A DNA stretch of 64,000 bases, taken from NCBI RefSeq assembly GCF_004103715.1, contig NZ_CP035282.1:3434501-3498500 (forward strand), read 5' to 3'. Origin of the DNA: Acidilutibacter cellobiosedens. GTDB lineage: Bacteria; Bacillota; Clostridia; Tissierellales; Acidilutibacteraceae. Made by a program: the position numbers and the translations under genes. The notes beneath the pieces were generated by a model. That model was not told the DNA's origin. It did no database searches and was given only the letters and a program-made list of their open reading frames with translations. Shown in pieces: positions 1-9,964 of this stretch. Numbering within the stretch: the stretch's first letter is position 1; each line of letters starts with the position of its first letter.

Positions 1-865
1 CAATCTTTATTTTGTCTCCATATTTATTCTTAATCATCTTTATCGCATCAAATTGATATTCACTGTACCCATCTGATGAATCAACGCATAAAATATCAGC
101 ACCTGCATCAATTAGGGCAGGAACTCGATCCATATAATCCCATGTATTAATAGCTGCGCCTACCATTAAACGCTTTTGAGCATCAACCAGCTGAGAAGTA
201 TATTTTTTACTTGCATCATAATCTTTTCTGAATGTCAAATACTTCAGCCTTTTATTCCTATCAATAATCGGAAGGCAGTTAAGTTTATGCCTCCAAATTA
301 TATCATTAGCCTCATGAAGACTGATACCTTCATATGCAACAACTAATTTGTCAATTGGTGTCATGTATTTATCAAGGGAATCATTAGGATCGATTCGACT
401 TAATCTCAAATCTTTACTCGTCACCAATCCTACAAGAATATCATTGTTACATCCATTTTCAGTAATAGCTATAGTAGAATGTCCTGTCTTTGCACGTAAT
501 CTCATAGCTGTTGCAACTGTATCTTTGGGTGATAAAGTTGTATCACTTGCTACAAAACCAGCTTTATATAACTTAACACTTCTTACCATTTTACATTGTT
601 CTTCAATTGACTGTGAACAATATATAAATGATAATCCTCCTTCTTGTGCCAGCGCTATTGCCATTCTTGCATCAGAAACCGACTGCATAGCAGCCGACAC
701 CATAGGAATGTTTAATCTCATAGCATCAAGATCACATTTATCAGAAACCTTGGTTAGATAAGTAGTTAAAGAAATATTTCCATGTGTACAATCCTTCGTG
801 GTTAAGCGTGGGATTAACAAAAACTCGTTAAATGTATGACTAACACCATCAATAATATCAGCCAT
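1..865 (-). CDS. guaB: IMP dehydrogenase, N-terminal part (runs off the left edge)
   Basis: The leftward reading frame starts at an ATG at 865 behind AAGAGGTG and stays open to the window edge, giving 288 residues. IMP dehydrogenase oxidises IMP to XMP, the first committed step to GMP. The visible part has the family start (FNEFLLIPRLT), the NIPMVSAAMQSVSD strand-loop of the TIM barrel, an inserted pair of CBS-like modules (about residues 95-210) and, after it, DAGADILCVDSSDG. The catalytic Cys loop lies beyond the edge. The CBS insert argues for IMP dehydrogenase over GMP reductase. It appears monocistronic at its 5' end, with 136 bp to the next gene. Confidence 0.9.
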   Translation of the reverse strand, partial: MADIIDGVSHTFNEFLLIPRLTTKDCTHGNISLTTYLTKVSDKCDLDAMRLNIPMVSAAMQSVSDARMAIALAQEGGLSFIYCSQSIEEQCKMVRSVKLYKAGFVASDTTLSPKDTVATAMRLRAKTGHSTIAITENGCNNDILVGLVTSKDLRLSRIDPNDSLDKYMTPIDKLVVAYEGISLHEANDIIWRHKLNCLPIIDRNKRLKYLTFRKDYDASKKYTSQLVDAQKRLMVGAAINTWDYMDRVPALIDAGADILCVDSSDGYSEYQFDAIKMIKNKYGDKIKI

Positions 866-1001
866 TTTATATCACCTCTTATAATATTTTTTAGAAAATA
901 ACTTAAGCAAAACATTACTCATTTTTCGATATATTTTTTTATTTTCTTTGTAATACCCTAAATTTTAGATAGCCTAATCAAATATTGTTTTTTTAATTCT
1001 A

Positions 1002-1280
1002 CTACCCATTAAGTATAATTTCAGGCAACACTCCTAAACTAGATATTTCATAAAACTTTGTTTTTCCACTGATATTATCATAAGTTTTTCCCTTTCGATT
1101 TATCAAAACCGAATCTAATCCATAATTGGCGGCACCCTCTATATCCTCAATAACATCATCCCCAACCATGATACAGCGTCTTTTCTCCAAAGTCTTATTT
1201 CTAAAGATAAAATTGAAAAATAATTTATTTGGTTTAGATACTCCTATTTCTTCACTAAATATGAAATTTGAAAAAATAAA
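1002..1280 (-). pseudogene. Truncated HAD-superfamily hydrolase, C-terminal remnant
   Basis: The frame reads SEEIGVSKPN, then MVGDDVIEDIEGA and GLDSVLINRKG. These match HAD motif III (the Lys of VSKP) and motif IV (GDD..D) of YjjG/YfnB-type phosphatases. The N-terminal half with the nucleophile DxD motif is missing. The recognisable sequence begins directly against the birA stop codon at 1283-1285, and no start codon with a ribosome-binding site precedes it. An internal ATG at 1190 would give only 62 residues. It is read as a deletion remnant in the 3' flank of birA. Confidence 0.7.
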
Positions 1281-1282
1281 TT

Positions 1283-2266
1283 CTATACATATCCTTCCAA
1301 TCCTCTGACGGATACCTCGCCTGAAAATATATTTTCAATGCTTCCGTCTTCAAACATTACAATTAACTGGCCTTCATTGTTTATATCCAAGGCTTTCCCT
1401 GTTTTTGTTTCTCCATCTTTTATTACTCTGACTTTTTTCCCTATCAAGGCAGAATTTTTTTTGCATATTTCTATTACTTCCGAAATTTCATTATCCTCTT
1501 TAAAAGGTATGTAGAATTCTTCAAATCTGTTTAATATGCCGGCCAGTAGTTCTTTTCTGTTAATTTCTTTATTTTGTTCTATTTTCAACGAAGTAGCTTT
1601 ATTTATTAAATTCTCGGAAAAATCCTCTCTATCCATATTGACATTTATTCCAATGCCCATTATAACATAATTTATCATATTCAGTTCGCAGCTCATTTCC
1701 GTAAGAATCCCGCAGACTTTTTTACCGTCTATAACTATATCGTTAGGCCATTTTATTTTAGAGTATATTCCCATATCTTCTAAAGCCTTGTTTACCCCTG
1801 CCGCTCCCAGCAAAGTTATTTTCGCTACTTTCGTAGGTTCCGTTTCGGGTTTTAATATCATGCTCATCCAAATACCCTTTTTGGGGGGAGAAACCCAGTT
1901 TCTATCAAGCCTTCCCTTACCCTTTGCCTGTTCCTCCGATATAACCACTGTCCCTTCCGGATTCTTTAAAGCTATTCTTTTGGCTTCCATATTTGTGGAA
2001 GATATCGTATCAAAATAACAAATATTTCTTCCGACAAATTTGGTGCTTAAATATTCTTTTATTTCTTCGTATGTCAGTACATCAGGTACCGAAACAATTC
2101 TGTAGCCTTGTTTTGGAACTGATTCTATCCCGTACCCTTCTTCTTTTAACACATTTATGTATTTCCAAATAGCTGCCCGGGATACTCCTAACTTTTCACC
2201 TATCTTTTCTCCCGACAAAAATTCATCTTTATTGTTTTTTAATAACCTTAAAATTTCATCTTTCAT
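1283..2266 (-). CDS. birA: Bifunctional biotin-[acetyl-CoA-carboxylase] ligase / biotin repressor
   Basis: BirA makes biotinyl-AMP, transfers biotin to carrier-protein lysines and can repress biotin genes. The N-terminal winged helix (residues about 1-60, GEKIGEKLGVSRAAIWKYI) marks the repressor form. The ligase core follows with SEEQAKGKGRLDRNWVSPP (the GRGRxxR adenylate loop appears as GKGRLDR), KWPNDI and GILTE. A C-terminal SH3-like domain covers roughly residues 280-327. The length of 327 aa is usual for the class. The ATG at 2266 is chosen because AAAGGTGG lies 5 bp upstream, rather than the GTG at 2275. No biotin synthesis genes are adjacent. Confidence 0.95.
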   Translation of the reverse strand: MKDEILRLLKNNKDEFLSGEKIGEKLGVSRAAIWKYINVLKEEGYGIESVPKQGYRIVSVPDVLTYEEIKEYLSTKFVGRNICYFDTISSTNMEAKRIALKNPEGTVVISEEQAKGKGRLDRNWVSPPKKGIWMSMILKPETEPTKVAKITLLGAAGVNKALEDMGIYSKIKWPNDIVIDGKKVCGILTEMSCELNMINYVIMGIGINVNMDREDFSENLINKATSLKIEQNKEINRKELLAGILNRFEEFYIPFKEDNEISEVIEICKKNSALIGKKVRVIKDGETKTGKALDINNEGQLIVMFEDGSIENIFSGEVSVRGLEGYV

Positions 2267-2328
2267 ATATACCACCTTTTATAGTAAAAGTCTACTTATA
2301 ATATAGCATATATCGGCTGATAATTAAA

Positions 2329-2535
2329 TTAATTACTTTCTCTCTCAAATATGATTTGATAGCAATAAGCGGCATAAACACCTGCTTTCTCATTTGGGGG
2401 AATAACAATTTGTACTAACCTCCAACCATTTTTAGCTTCTCTTAAAATTACCTCTTTACATATTTCAAAGGAATCCCCTCTTTTCGTTTTAAAATCCCTT
2501 GCAATCTGTACTTCTTCAAATTTGTATTCGTACAT
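2329..2535 (-). CDS. DUF4177 domain small protein
   Basis: A 68-residue protein that reads MYEYKFEEVQIARDF and has the NGWRLVQIV core of the DUF4177 family. These are short beta-rich proteins of unknown function, common in Firmicutes. The ATG at 2535 is preferred because AGGGAG sits 8 bp upstream, which makes the ATG at 2541 too close. It has no signal peptide or membrane segment. It lies between birA and the giant surface protein with about 60 bp before birA, so it may be cotranscribed with birA. Confidence 0.75.
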   Translation of the reverse strand: MYEYKFEEVQIARDFKTKRGDSFEICKEVILREAKNGWRLVQIVIPPNEKAGVYAAYCYQIIFERESN

Positions 2536-2662
2536 TTTCATCACTCCCTATCTTTTCTTATCCCTAAAAAATATATTATTACAGTTATATATCCATTTAT
2601 CAGTAACTATGACATACCATATTTTATAATCAGCGTCAAGGAATTTTCCTAAATTTTATCAT

Positions 2663-2690
2663 AAAAAAAGTGCGGGTTCTAAGAACCCGC
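2663..2690 (-). terminator. Intrinsic terminator of the giant surface-protein gene
   Basis: GCGGGTTCT and AGAACCCGC form a 9-bp stem at 2672-2690. Read on the minus strand it is followed by ACTTTTTTT. It lies about 50 bp after the stop codon of the gene ending at 2739. Confidence 0.85.
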
Positions 2691-2738
2691 TATAGAAGAT
2701 ATTTTGTAATATCTTCCTCTATATTAATATAAGAGAGC

Positions 2739-5700
2739 CTACTTATTTAAGATTAATTCATACAGCCTGTAAAGCATCACCGCTGTATTTCCTCTTGTTG
2801 CCTTTTCCTTGGGATTAAAACTGTTTTCGTCCAATCCCTCAAATATCCCGTTATATTTTCCTATTGCTACTCCTTTTCTTGCCCAATCCGATATTTCGTC
2901 TGCATCCGTATATTTTATTTCTTCTTCTTTCTGTTCCCTATAAAAGTTATTTTTCAGTATATTTCCTATTATCTTTGCCATTTCTTCGTTGGTTATATTG
3001 GCTTGAGGTTCGAAGATTTCCTTCGTTTTCCCATCTATAAGCCCTTCTCCATATACTGCACATACTGATTTGTAGTACCATTTATCTTTTGATACGTCTT
3101 TGAATGGCAATTCTTTATTTCCTTCTTCGTCATATTTCATCATCCTTGATATTAAGACTGCAAATTCTCCTCTTGTTATGTTCTCATTGGGAGCATATTC
3201 TTTTTCTGTTCTCCCTTTGATTATCCCTTTTGAACTCAGGCTTCTTACTGCTTCCCCTATTATATCGTTTCCTCTAATGTCTTCAAATTCTCTATCTCCT
3301 TCCTGCGGAATAAATCTTCCCGTATTCATTGTTATGAATTTAACCGTATTGTCTGTATTGTCATATACTCCTCCCAGTTCTTCTTTATTCCCTTCATTGC
3401 CTATCTGCAATACTCCTATATTAGACTGTGCTTTTATTTCTTTTGTATAAGGAATCGATATTTCTATTGGCTTGCTTAGCACTATCTCTTTTCCGGCTTC
3501 ATCTTTTATTGATATTTCTACTCCATCTGCTATTTTAATAATTTTTATATCTAATTTTTCACCTCTGTTTATCAATTCTTCACATAAGGATACTATCCCC
3601 AGTTCTGTTTTTATTTCTATTGTTTCTATTCCTTCCTCTTTAGCTTTGTTTAATGCCTCTTTTGCTATGGCCAGTCCTATTTCATATCCTTGTTCTTTTC
3701 CTATTTCTATTATTTCCTTATTTTGTATGCTCCTTGTCGGCTCTATATTTTGTTCCTTAAGTTTCTGTTCTATTGTTTTTGCTGTAGTTATAAATTTATT
3801 GTTTATATAATCTTCCCCTATTGTTCTTTCTTCTTTTGAAAGTTTTACTGTCGAAAGTTTTTCTGATCCTTTTTCCACTAATTTTGCGGATATCGTTTCT
3901 ATTTTCTTTCCATATTCCTTTCCTATATTTTTAACTATCTTACCTTGATTTGTTATGGTTTCATTTATTAGTTCTTCCGTTTTCTTTTCCGATAGTGTTT
4001 TGTTTATCAGTTTAAGTACAAATTCCAGTACCTTTTCCGAAGTTTCTTCTATTTCTTTTCTGTTCTCCTGCAATTTGGCTTTTTCCGATGCCCTAATAAG
4101 TATCGATTGTATCTGCGTATTCTTTGATAATACTATACTCATCCCTTCTTCTGTGGTTATCCTGTCTGCCGCTTTATTCATTATTGTTAATACGTCTCTC
4201 ATATCTTGAGCTATTTTTAATGCAGTTTTCTCTTCTTTTATCTCTTTTCCGTCTCTTGCTAATTTCCCTACTGCCGATTCCACTGCCCTTAATATCTGAT
4301 CTTCCGTGGAATTAGGATCTGTTACCGTTTTGTATTCTATTTCATATTCGGAATTCTTTATAGGTTTTACCTTATCTTTTCCTTCTTCTTCTCCTGTAAC
4401 TTCCTTCTGAGGTATCTCTTCTCCTGTTACCGTTATTTTTACAGGTACGGGACGAATTATATTCCTTATACCTTCTCCGCTGAATCTTTCTGCCGATACA
4501 TAATATGTCCCGGGGCTGTTGAATTTCAATACTGCTTTTCCGTTCTCATCAGTAACTGCCGGCTCACCGTCTACCGAAAATGCATCTTCGTTTACGTATA
4601 TTTCCGCATTATCGACTTTGCCTTTTACCGTATTTCCTCTTCCGCTTTCACCGTTTAGGTCTGTTGACTCTCCTGTAAGAGTTACGGTTAATTCCTCTCC
4701 CGTTTTAACACTGGTTTTGTTGGCAGAAATCTTTGTATACCAATTCTCAAATCCGTAGGCACCAAAATACCATTCTATTACATCCCCGTCTTTAAGATAA
4801 TATTCTTGGGATCCGTAATTAGGAAGCCATCTGTTTACCCTGTACATCCAACCTGACGTAGATCTGTAATCGAATTCCCTGTCTCCATCCACCATAGCAA
4901 GATACAGTGACCAACCGTAATCCTGATAATCATAATCAACCCCTGCAGCTTCCATAGCCCTTATCGTGGCATGAGCCACAGTAGGTCCTTTGAATTTTTC
5001 TTTTCCCCAACCCTTTGACGGTGTGGCGGAACTTCCGCCTGCCGGCCCTAAATAATCATCCAATCCGAACCTCGATACCTTTATATCTCTCATAGATACT
5101 ACAGTATGATCATATCCCTCAATTCTTATCTGTACGGTAACTTCTTTATCGTTAGGATCCGCCGGAGGATTAGGATTGTTTGGATCCGTCGGATCGTTTA
5201 TATCTTTGGTTTTTATTATGATTTCATCACTGAAATCCGAAATATTTCCAAGATTATCAACTGCTCTTATTTTATATTTATATTCCGTATTATAACTTAA
5301 GGCATCGGGATCAACAAAAGAATCTCCCTCGGCATTTCCTAAATATTTGCCGTCTCTATAGATTTCAAAATACTTTATTCCCGATTGGCTTACTGCCGTT
5401 ATATTTTTTAATGTTACTTTATTTTTACTTACTTCATAATCAAATTTTACTCCCGTCGGTTTTGTTTCATCCCCGAATACTCCGTATATTGAAGAATTAT
5501 TGGTAATGTTTACGGTTAACTTTTTATTGGAAACATCATTCCCGAGATATTCAAATTTGTTGGAAGCATTGTTAAAAATATATATGGCGGATTTGGTTAA
5601 ATCTTCTCCTGAATTTACCGGCATTCTAAGTAAAATATCATACGATTCGTTTACGCCTTCAAGAGAAATTTCTATTATCTTTCCGTGTAATTTAAGGGAA

Positions 5701-8700
5701 CTCTCTTCTCCCGGTTTTTTCGAATCTGTTACATCCGAGACCATTATAGTAGAAGAATCGGGATTATATGAGGATTGAGGAAACTCAACGTCTATCCCGC
5801 CGGCAAAATACATTTTACCGTCTTGAGAAATTTTTACTTTTTTACCCAGTTCAATCCTATCATGTTCATCTTCATCATCATGAGTCCAGTCGTAAATGGA
5901 ACCCTTGCCCTCCACAAAGAATATATATTGATCCAATGCATAGAGAGCCTGTTCCGATGCCATGCCGTTAGTTGCCAGACTTCCACCTACTTCCGTATGA
6001 GCTATTCCTCCGTCAGCAGTTTTAAAGCTTAAAAGGGCTTCCACTAAATTTTTATTCTTTGTAAATTCAGGTCCCGTCGGATCCACCCCGTTGGTACAAA
6101 GTCCCATTATCACTTGAGAGCATGATTCCGAATTTACCGTACCCCACGAAGCAAATCCGCCCTCAGGTCTTTGAATTTGTGAAAGAGCATCTACAGCTCC
6201 TGCAATGGCAGCTTGTACCTGAGGATAATCTTTATTGTTATAGGGTGCAAGAGCAGTCATTACCATTCCGCTCATATCGGGATCCGGATCCGTTCCCTTT
6301 CCCCCCAACTGCCAACCGCCATTTGTACATTCATTATTAAGAAGATACTGAATCATCCTGTCTCTATTCCACTTAGCATCAGCCGGAATATCATACTTTT
6401 TACTGTCCACCGCTATAAGTCCGAAGGCAACTCCGTTGTTCCCTTGTCCTTCTATATCTCCGTTATATATTTTCTCTATAAGGTTATACCCGCCTATATT
6501 GGTAGGATCTCCTCCCGCTGCCGTAACTCCTAAAGTTATTCTTTCGTAATCTGTTATGTTGGGAAGAATTCCTTTATTCATTACAATATAATTTTCAGTC
6601 GATTCCAAATAACTGCTCGGAAGGCTTTTTCCTGCCCTGTTCACTCCTACGGAAACCCAGTCCATGCTGTAATGGTTGGTAAGTACCACGTCGGAAAGGA
6701 CATCAACAGTACTTCTCACTTCATCAACAATAGCATCACTTATTTGGAAAGAAGCTGAATATTCCTCTTCCTCTCCGTTTATTTTCAAAATAAATTTATA
6801 CAGACCTTTTTCCAATGTGGAAGGAATAACTATACTTCCGGAATTATATCCTGAGCTGGTAGATGAGGTCTTTCCTTCAATACCTATCTGATTTCCTCCT
6901 TCATCCGTTACGGGTTCATCTTTGGCATTATATAAATATATATTATAATCCGTATTTGAATTAACGCCCTTAACTCCGAACTGGAACTCAACTGTCGTTT
7001 CTTTTCCCTCAGCTATAAAGTTTTTGTTAATCACGAATCTGTCCAGCAATGCAAAATATCCGTAATATTTATCCCCGTCAATTGAAAACTCCAAAGCATA
7101 TTTTCCGCTGGGAAGTTGGTTCAGTTTTCCCATGTTCTCGGGAGTGTTTAATCCTGTATTAATATTGCCCTCCAAAATCCCTTGGGATAACACTACTTCT
7201 TCCCCACTAATCAGCGGATATTTCCCGTTTATATAATCATAAACTTTGAGTTCGTATTCTTTCCCTTTATAAGACTCTCTGTCTAATCTAATATTCAAGT
7301 CAAATGTGGTATTCTTAAATATCAGGCTGTTTACATTAATCGTGATATCCGCCGTATAGCGTACTTGTAGAGCAGCGGTATAAACTTCCCCGTATCTTAT
7401 CTGGAGGCTGTAAGAACCTCCATCGAGCTTATCGGGAAGAGAAATTTCTCCTTCATATTGGCCCTTGTCATCTAATTTTAAAGAATATATGGACTTTCCG
7501 TCTATTAGAACTCCCTGCCCCGAACTTTCATTATTGAGAGACAAAGTAACTTCTCCCTCAGCCCAGGCCGGAGTATCGAGTTGCACATACAATTTGTTTC
7601 CGTCAGCTGTTTTATTTATTTTCGGATACTCTCTTACGGAAAAAACCCACTGTAGACTTTCAGAAGATAATTCGTTTCCGTCCACAATCAAACTAAATAA
7701 ATAATAAATAAACCCTTGGTCTTCTCTTAGTTTCAAATCATGAGGCAAAGTAAACTCTACAGTTGCCAGTCCATCAAGATCTGTCCTTCCCGAAGCCTCA
7801 ATTTCGTCTGTTTCTATTCCTTGGGTTTTATTTGGCGACAGTTTGATAGTAAAATCCTTTTCGGCTTTTTCTCCTATATTTACATATATTTTAAATTTAA
7901 CATCTTTTCCCCATACGGCTTTATAGGAACTAATCCACTCATATCCGTCATCTTCATCAGGTCCACCGTATACCGCATAGAGTTTTCCCTGGATAAAATT
8001 ATCCGGATCATATCTGTCCGCCTCAAGGGTTATGGGATTATATACTATCCTTATTGGGATCTCCTTACACTTGATTCCTCCCAATTCAAGGACTAAGCTG
8101 TATTTGAGTGGCTTTATATCTTTAGTTAGAAGAATTTTTACACTGGTTTTCCCACTCTCGTCAAGATATCCTTCTTTTAAGGTCTTGACTTCCTCTCCGT
8201 CTTCGGTTTCACCTTTTATAACTAATTTAAAATCTTTTTTCGCTAGACCGGCAGCCTCAATCTCAGCCTCTATGGTATCCTTATTGACTTCAAATATTCT
8301 TTTTTCCCCTATATCAAATTTAGAAACGGGATCATATACTATATCTATAGGAATCTCCTTATACTCGATTCCCTCCGATTCAAGGACTAATTTATATTCG
8401 CCCGTCTCAACAGCTTTGGTTAGAGGAATTTCAATATGAGCATCCCCTGCCTCGCCAAATTTTCCCTCTTCTGAAATTCCGGTCGGATCCCCTGTTTCAT
8501 CTTTTATAACCAATTCAAAATCTTTTCCAGCTAAACCGGCAGCCTCGATATCAGTCTTTATAGTATCCTTATTGACTTCAAAACTACTTTCTTCTCCTAT
8601 ATCGAATTTAGAAACAGGATTTTCAACATTGATAAAAGGAACGCAATAATAAACATTCTTATTTGTGTAAAAATGAATTCTTAATACTGAATTGCTATAC

Positions 8701-9860
8701 TTCATTATATTTGCAAGAGAAACTTCTTCAGAATTGACAAGAGAAATTTCTTCCGAAGTATATCCGCCTTTTCCGTCTAATGATTTATTATTCAATAGCT
8801 CTGTGAAATCTGTGCTATCCCAGGAATCCCCATCTTTAATACATATATCTTCTATCTCACTATTAGCCATTTCAGGAATATTCAAATTTATAACAAAGCT
8901 TTCTCCTGCTTTTATACTGCCTCTATTGTAAACAACTATAGAATTCAACGGAAACGGTACGGTGTAAATATTCGAGCCCGATTCTATTCTCAAAACGGCT
9001 TTAGCCCATTTTAAATCTTCGGGAATAGATATTTCTATATCCTTCGAACCGGTATTTTCTACTGCTATTGATTCATCCGCATTATAAGGGTTAACCAAAT
9101 ATATTTTTAAGTCAGAACTATAAATTTCTTCATTTATGGTAGCGGTTATGCTGTCATTGATAAACCTTCCATTCTTGTCATAAGTATTAATTCCGGTTTT
9201 ATCGTAAGTAACAATATCAGTAAAATTTATATTTACCTTTTCGACAGACAGTTTCGAATCACCAACAGCAAATTTCAAAGCATACGTATTGTCATTTATG
9301 TCGTTGGATGCAAGATATCCCGGTATCGAAATGTCGATACGGCCCGTCCCGTTCTCATCTAATGTTACCTTATCTAACGAACCTTTATCTTCTCTAGTAT
9401 AACTGTCATAAAAAATTACATCCACATTTTCATTTTTATGTTCCGGATAATTTATAGTTCCCGTTATATTTTCTCCTGCCGAAAATATATCTTTATCAAA
9501 GCTTATCCCTTCAGATACTTCCGACTGTTCTTCAATTTCATCATTCTGTTCGGACTTTTCTTGGTCTTCCCCATTAGAAACAATATCCTTGTTTTGACCG
9601 GTTTCTTCCGGAACTGCAATATCCTTTGTTTCTTCCCCTCCTTCCTTCCCCGGAATTGTTGTATCTTCCTCATTGGATTCCTGAGGAATTACATCATTTT
9701 CTTCATCTGCATGATTTTCCGTATTCAAATTGTCCTGTGCATATGATATACCCCTCGGAAAATCCTTAGAACGAAAAATCTCTTCGTAAAAAGAACTTCC
9801 GTTAGTAAATATCATTGTCAAAACTATACATAATGATAAAATACGTTTGAACCTTTTCAT
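2739..9860 (-). CDS. Giant SLH-anchored surface protein with intrinsic-factor-like barrel and DUF4430 domains
   Basis: The 2373-residue exported protein starts with a signal peptide (KRFKRILSLCIVLTMIF) and an acidic linker to about residue 125. Serial Ig/MG2-like beta domains follow to about 1000, including two near-identical ~97-aa repeats (about 417-607, each starting VSKFDIGE). About residues 1050-1325 form an alpha/alpha-barrel of the prenyltransferase/cobalamin-binding fold (NGGWQLGG, EGGFASWG, GGIAHTE). A fibronectin III domain lies at about 1470-1560 and a DUF4430 transcobalamin-C-terminal-like domain at about 1575-1705 (GWMYRVN, DGDVIEWYFG). Next come an Ig domain, a long charged helical region (about 1825-2145) and three SLH modules (about 2200-2373) that bind the cell-wall polymer. 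It has its own cobalamin riboswitch upstream. The start at 9860 has GAGGGGG at suitable spacing. Corrinoid capture is inferred from domain pairing and regulation; a structural adhesin is the alternative. Confidence 0.85.
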   Translation of the reverse strand: MKRFKRILSLCIVLTMIFTNGSSFYEEIFRSKDFPRGISYAQDNLNTENHADEENDVIPQESNEEDTTIPGKEGGEETKDIAVPEETGQNKDIVSNGEDQEKSEQNDEIEEQSEVSEGISFDKDIFSAGENITGTINYPEHKNENVDVIFYDSYTREDKGSLDKVTLDENGTGRIDISIPGYLASNDINDNTYALKFAVGDSKLSVEKVNINFTDIVTYDKTGINTYDKNGRFINDSITATINEEIYSSDLKIYLVNPYNADESIAVENTGSKDIEISIPEDLKWAKAVLRIESGSNIYTVPFPLNSIVVYNRGSIKAGESFVINLNIPEMANSEIEDICIKDGDSWDSTDFTELLNNKSLDGKGGYTSEEISLVNSEEVSLANIMKYSNSVLRIHFYTNKNVYYCVPFINVENPVSKFDIGEESSFEVNKDTIKTDIEAAGLAGKDFELVIKDETGDPTGISEEGKFGEAGDAHIEIPLTKAVETGEYKLVLESEGIEYKEIPIDIVYDPVSKFDIGEKRIFEVNKDTIEAEIEAAGLAKKDFKLVIKGETEDGEEVKTLKEGYLDESGKTSVKILLTKDIKPLKYSLVLELGGIKCKEIPIRIVYNPITLEADRYDPDNFIQGKLYAVYGGPDEDDGYEWISSYKAVWGKDVKFKIYVNIGEKAEKDFTIKLSPNKTQGIETDEIEASGRTDLDGLATVEFTLPHDLKLREDQGFIYYLFSLIVDGNELSSESLQWVFSVREYPKINKTADGNKLYVQLDTPAWAEGEVTLSLNNESSGQGVLIDGKSIYSLKLDDKGQYEGEISLPDKLDGGSYSLQIRYGEVYTAALQVRYTADITINVNSLIFKNTTFDLNIRLDRESYKGKEYELKVYDYINGKYPLISGEEVVLSQGILEGNINTGLNTPENMGKLNQLPSGKYALEFSIDGDKYYGYFALLDRFVINKNFIAEGKETTVEFQFGVKGVNSNTDYNIYLYNAKDEPVTDEGGNQIGIEGKTSSTSSGYNSGSIVIPSTLEKGLYKFILKINGEEEEYSASFQISDAIVDEVRSTVDVLSDVVLTNHYSMDWVSVGVNRAGKSLPSSYLESTENYIVMNKGILPNITDYERITLGVTAAGGDPTNIGGYNLIEKIYNGDIEGQGNNGVAFGLIAVDSKKYDIPADAKWNRDRMIQYLLNNECTNGGWQLGGKGTDPDPDMSGMVMTALAPYNNKDYPQVQAAIAGAVDALSQIQRPEGGFASWGTVNSESCSQVIMGLCTNGVDPTGPEFTKNKNLVEALLSFKTADGGIAHTEVGGSLATNGMASEQALYALDQYIFFVEGKGSIYDWTHDDEDEHDRIELGKKVKISQDGKMYFAGGIDVEFPQSSYNPDSSTIMVSDVTDSKKPGEESSLKLHGKIIEISLEGVNESYDILLRMPVNSGEDLTKSAIYIFNNASNKFEYLGNDVSNKKLTVNITNNSSIYGVFGDETKPTGVKFDYEVSKNKVTLKNITAVSQSGIKYFEIYRDGKYLGNAEGDSFVDPDALSYNTEYKYKIRAVDNLGNISDFSDEIIIKTKDINDPTDPNNPNPPADPNDKEVTVQIRIEGYDHTVVSMRDIKVSRFGLDDYLGPAGGSSATPSKGWGKEKFKGPTVAHATIRAMEAAGVDYDYQDYGWSLYLAMVDGDREFDYRSTSGWMYRVNRWLPNYGSQEYYLKDGDVIEWYFGAYGFENWYTKISANKTSVKTGEELTVTLTGESTDLNGESGRGNTVKGKVDNAEIYVNEDAFSVDGEPAVTDENGKAVLKFNSPGTYYVSAERFSGEGIRNIIRPVPVKITVTGEEIPQKEVTGEEEGKDKVKPIKNSEYEIEYKTVTDPNSTEDQILRAVESAVGKLARDGKEIKEEKTALKIAQDMRDVLTIMNKAADRITTEEGMSIVLSKNTQIQSILIRASEKAKLQENRKEIEETSEKVLEFVLKLINKTLSEKKTEELINETITNQGKIVKNIGKEYGKKIETISAKLVEKGSEKLSTVKLSKEERTIGEDYINNKFITTAKTIEQKLKEQNIEPTRSIQNKEIIEIGKEQGYEIGLAIAKEALNKAKEEGIETIEIKTELGIVSLCEELINRGEKLDIKIIKIADGVEISIKDEAGKEIVLSKPIEISIPYTKEIKAQSNIGVLQIGNEGNKEELGGVYDNTDNTVKFITMNTGRFIPQEGDREFEDIRGNDIIGEAVRSLSSKGIIKGRTEKEYAPNENITRGEFAVLISRMMKYDEEGNKELPFKDVSKDKWYYKSVCAVYGEGLIDGKTKEIFEPQANITNEEMAKIIGNILKNNFYREQKEEEIKYTDADEISDWARKGVAIGKYNGIFEGLDENSFNPKEKATRGNTAVMLYRLYELILNK

Positions 9861-9883
9861 TAACATTCCCCCTCTTTATAACT

Positions 9884-9928
9884 AAAAAAATAAAAGTCCC
9901 GGTTTCCACATAGAATCCGAGACTTTTT
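9884..9928 (-). terminator. Riboswitch-linked terminator before the giant gene
   Basis: Minus-strand AAAGTCTCGGATTC and GAAACCGGGACTTT form an imperfect 14-bp stem. It is followed by TATTTTTTT, just upstream of the ribosome-binding site. It lies between the cobalamin aptamer and the start codon, so it is the likely off-state expression platform. Confidence 0.75.
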
Positions 9929-9964
9929 AACAGTCAACAATTTATAATAAATTTCATTTTACCT

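Noticed and set aside
348-761. 137-aa plus-strand ORF
   Set aside because: It is antisense to the guaB frame, which has full family motifs; no ribosome-binding site.
1126-1308. 60-aa plus-strand ORF
   Set aside because: Shadow of the HAD remnant and the birA end; low-complexity sequence.
5768-6533. Several 67-106 aa plus-strand ORFs inside the giant gene
   Set aside because: All are antisense shadows of the barrel-domain coding region.
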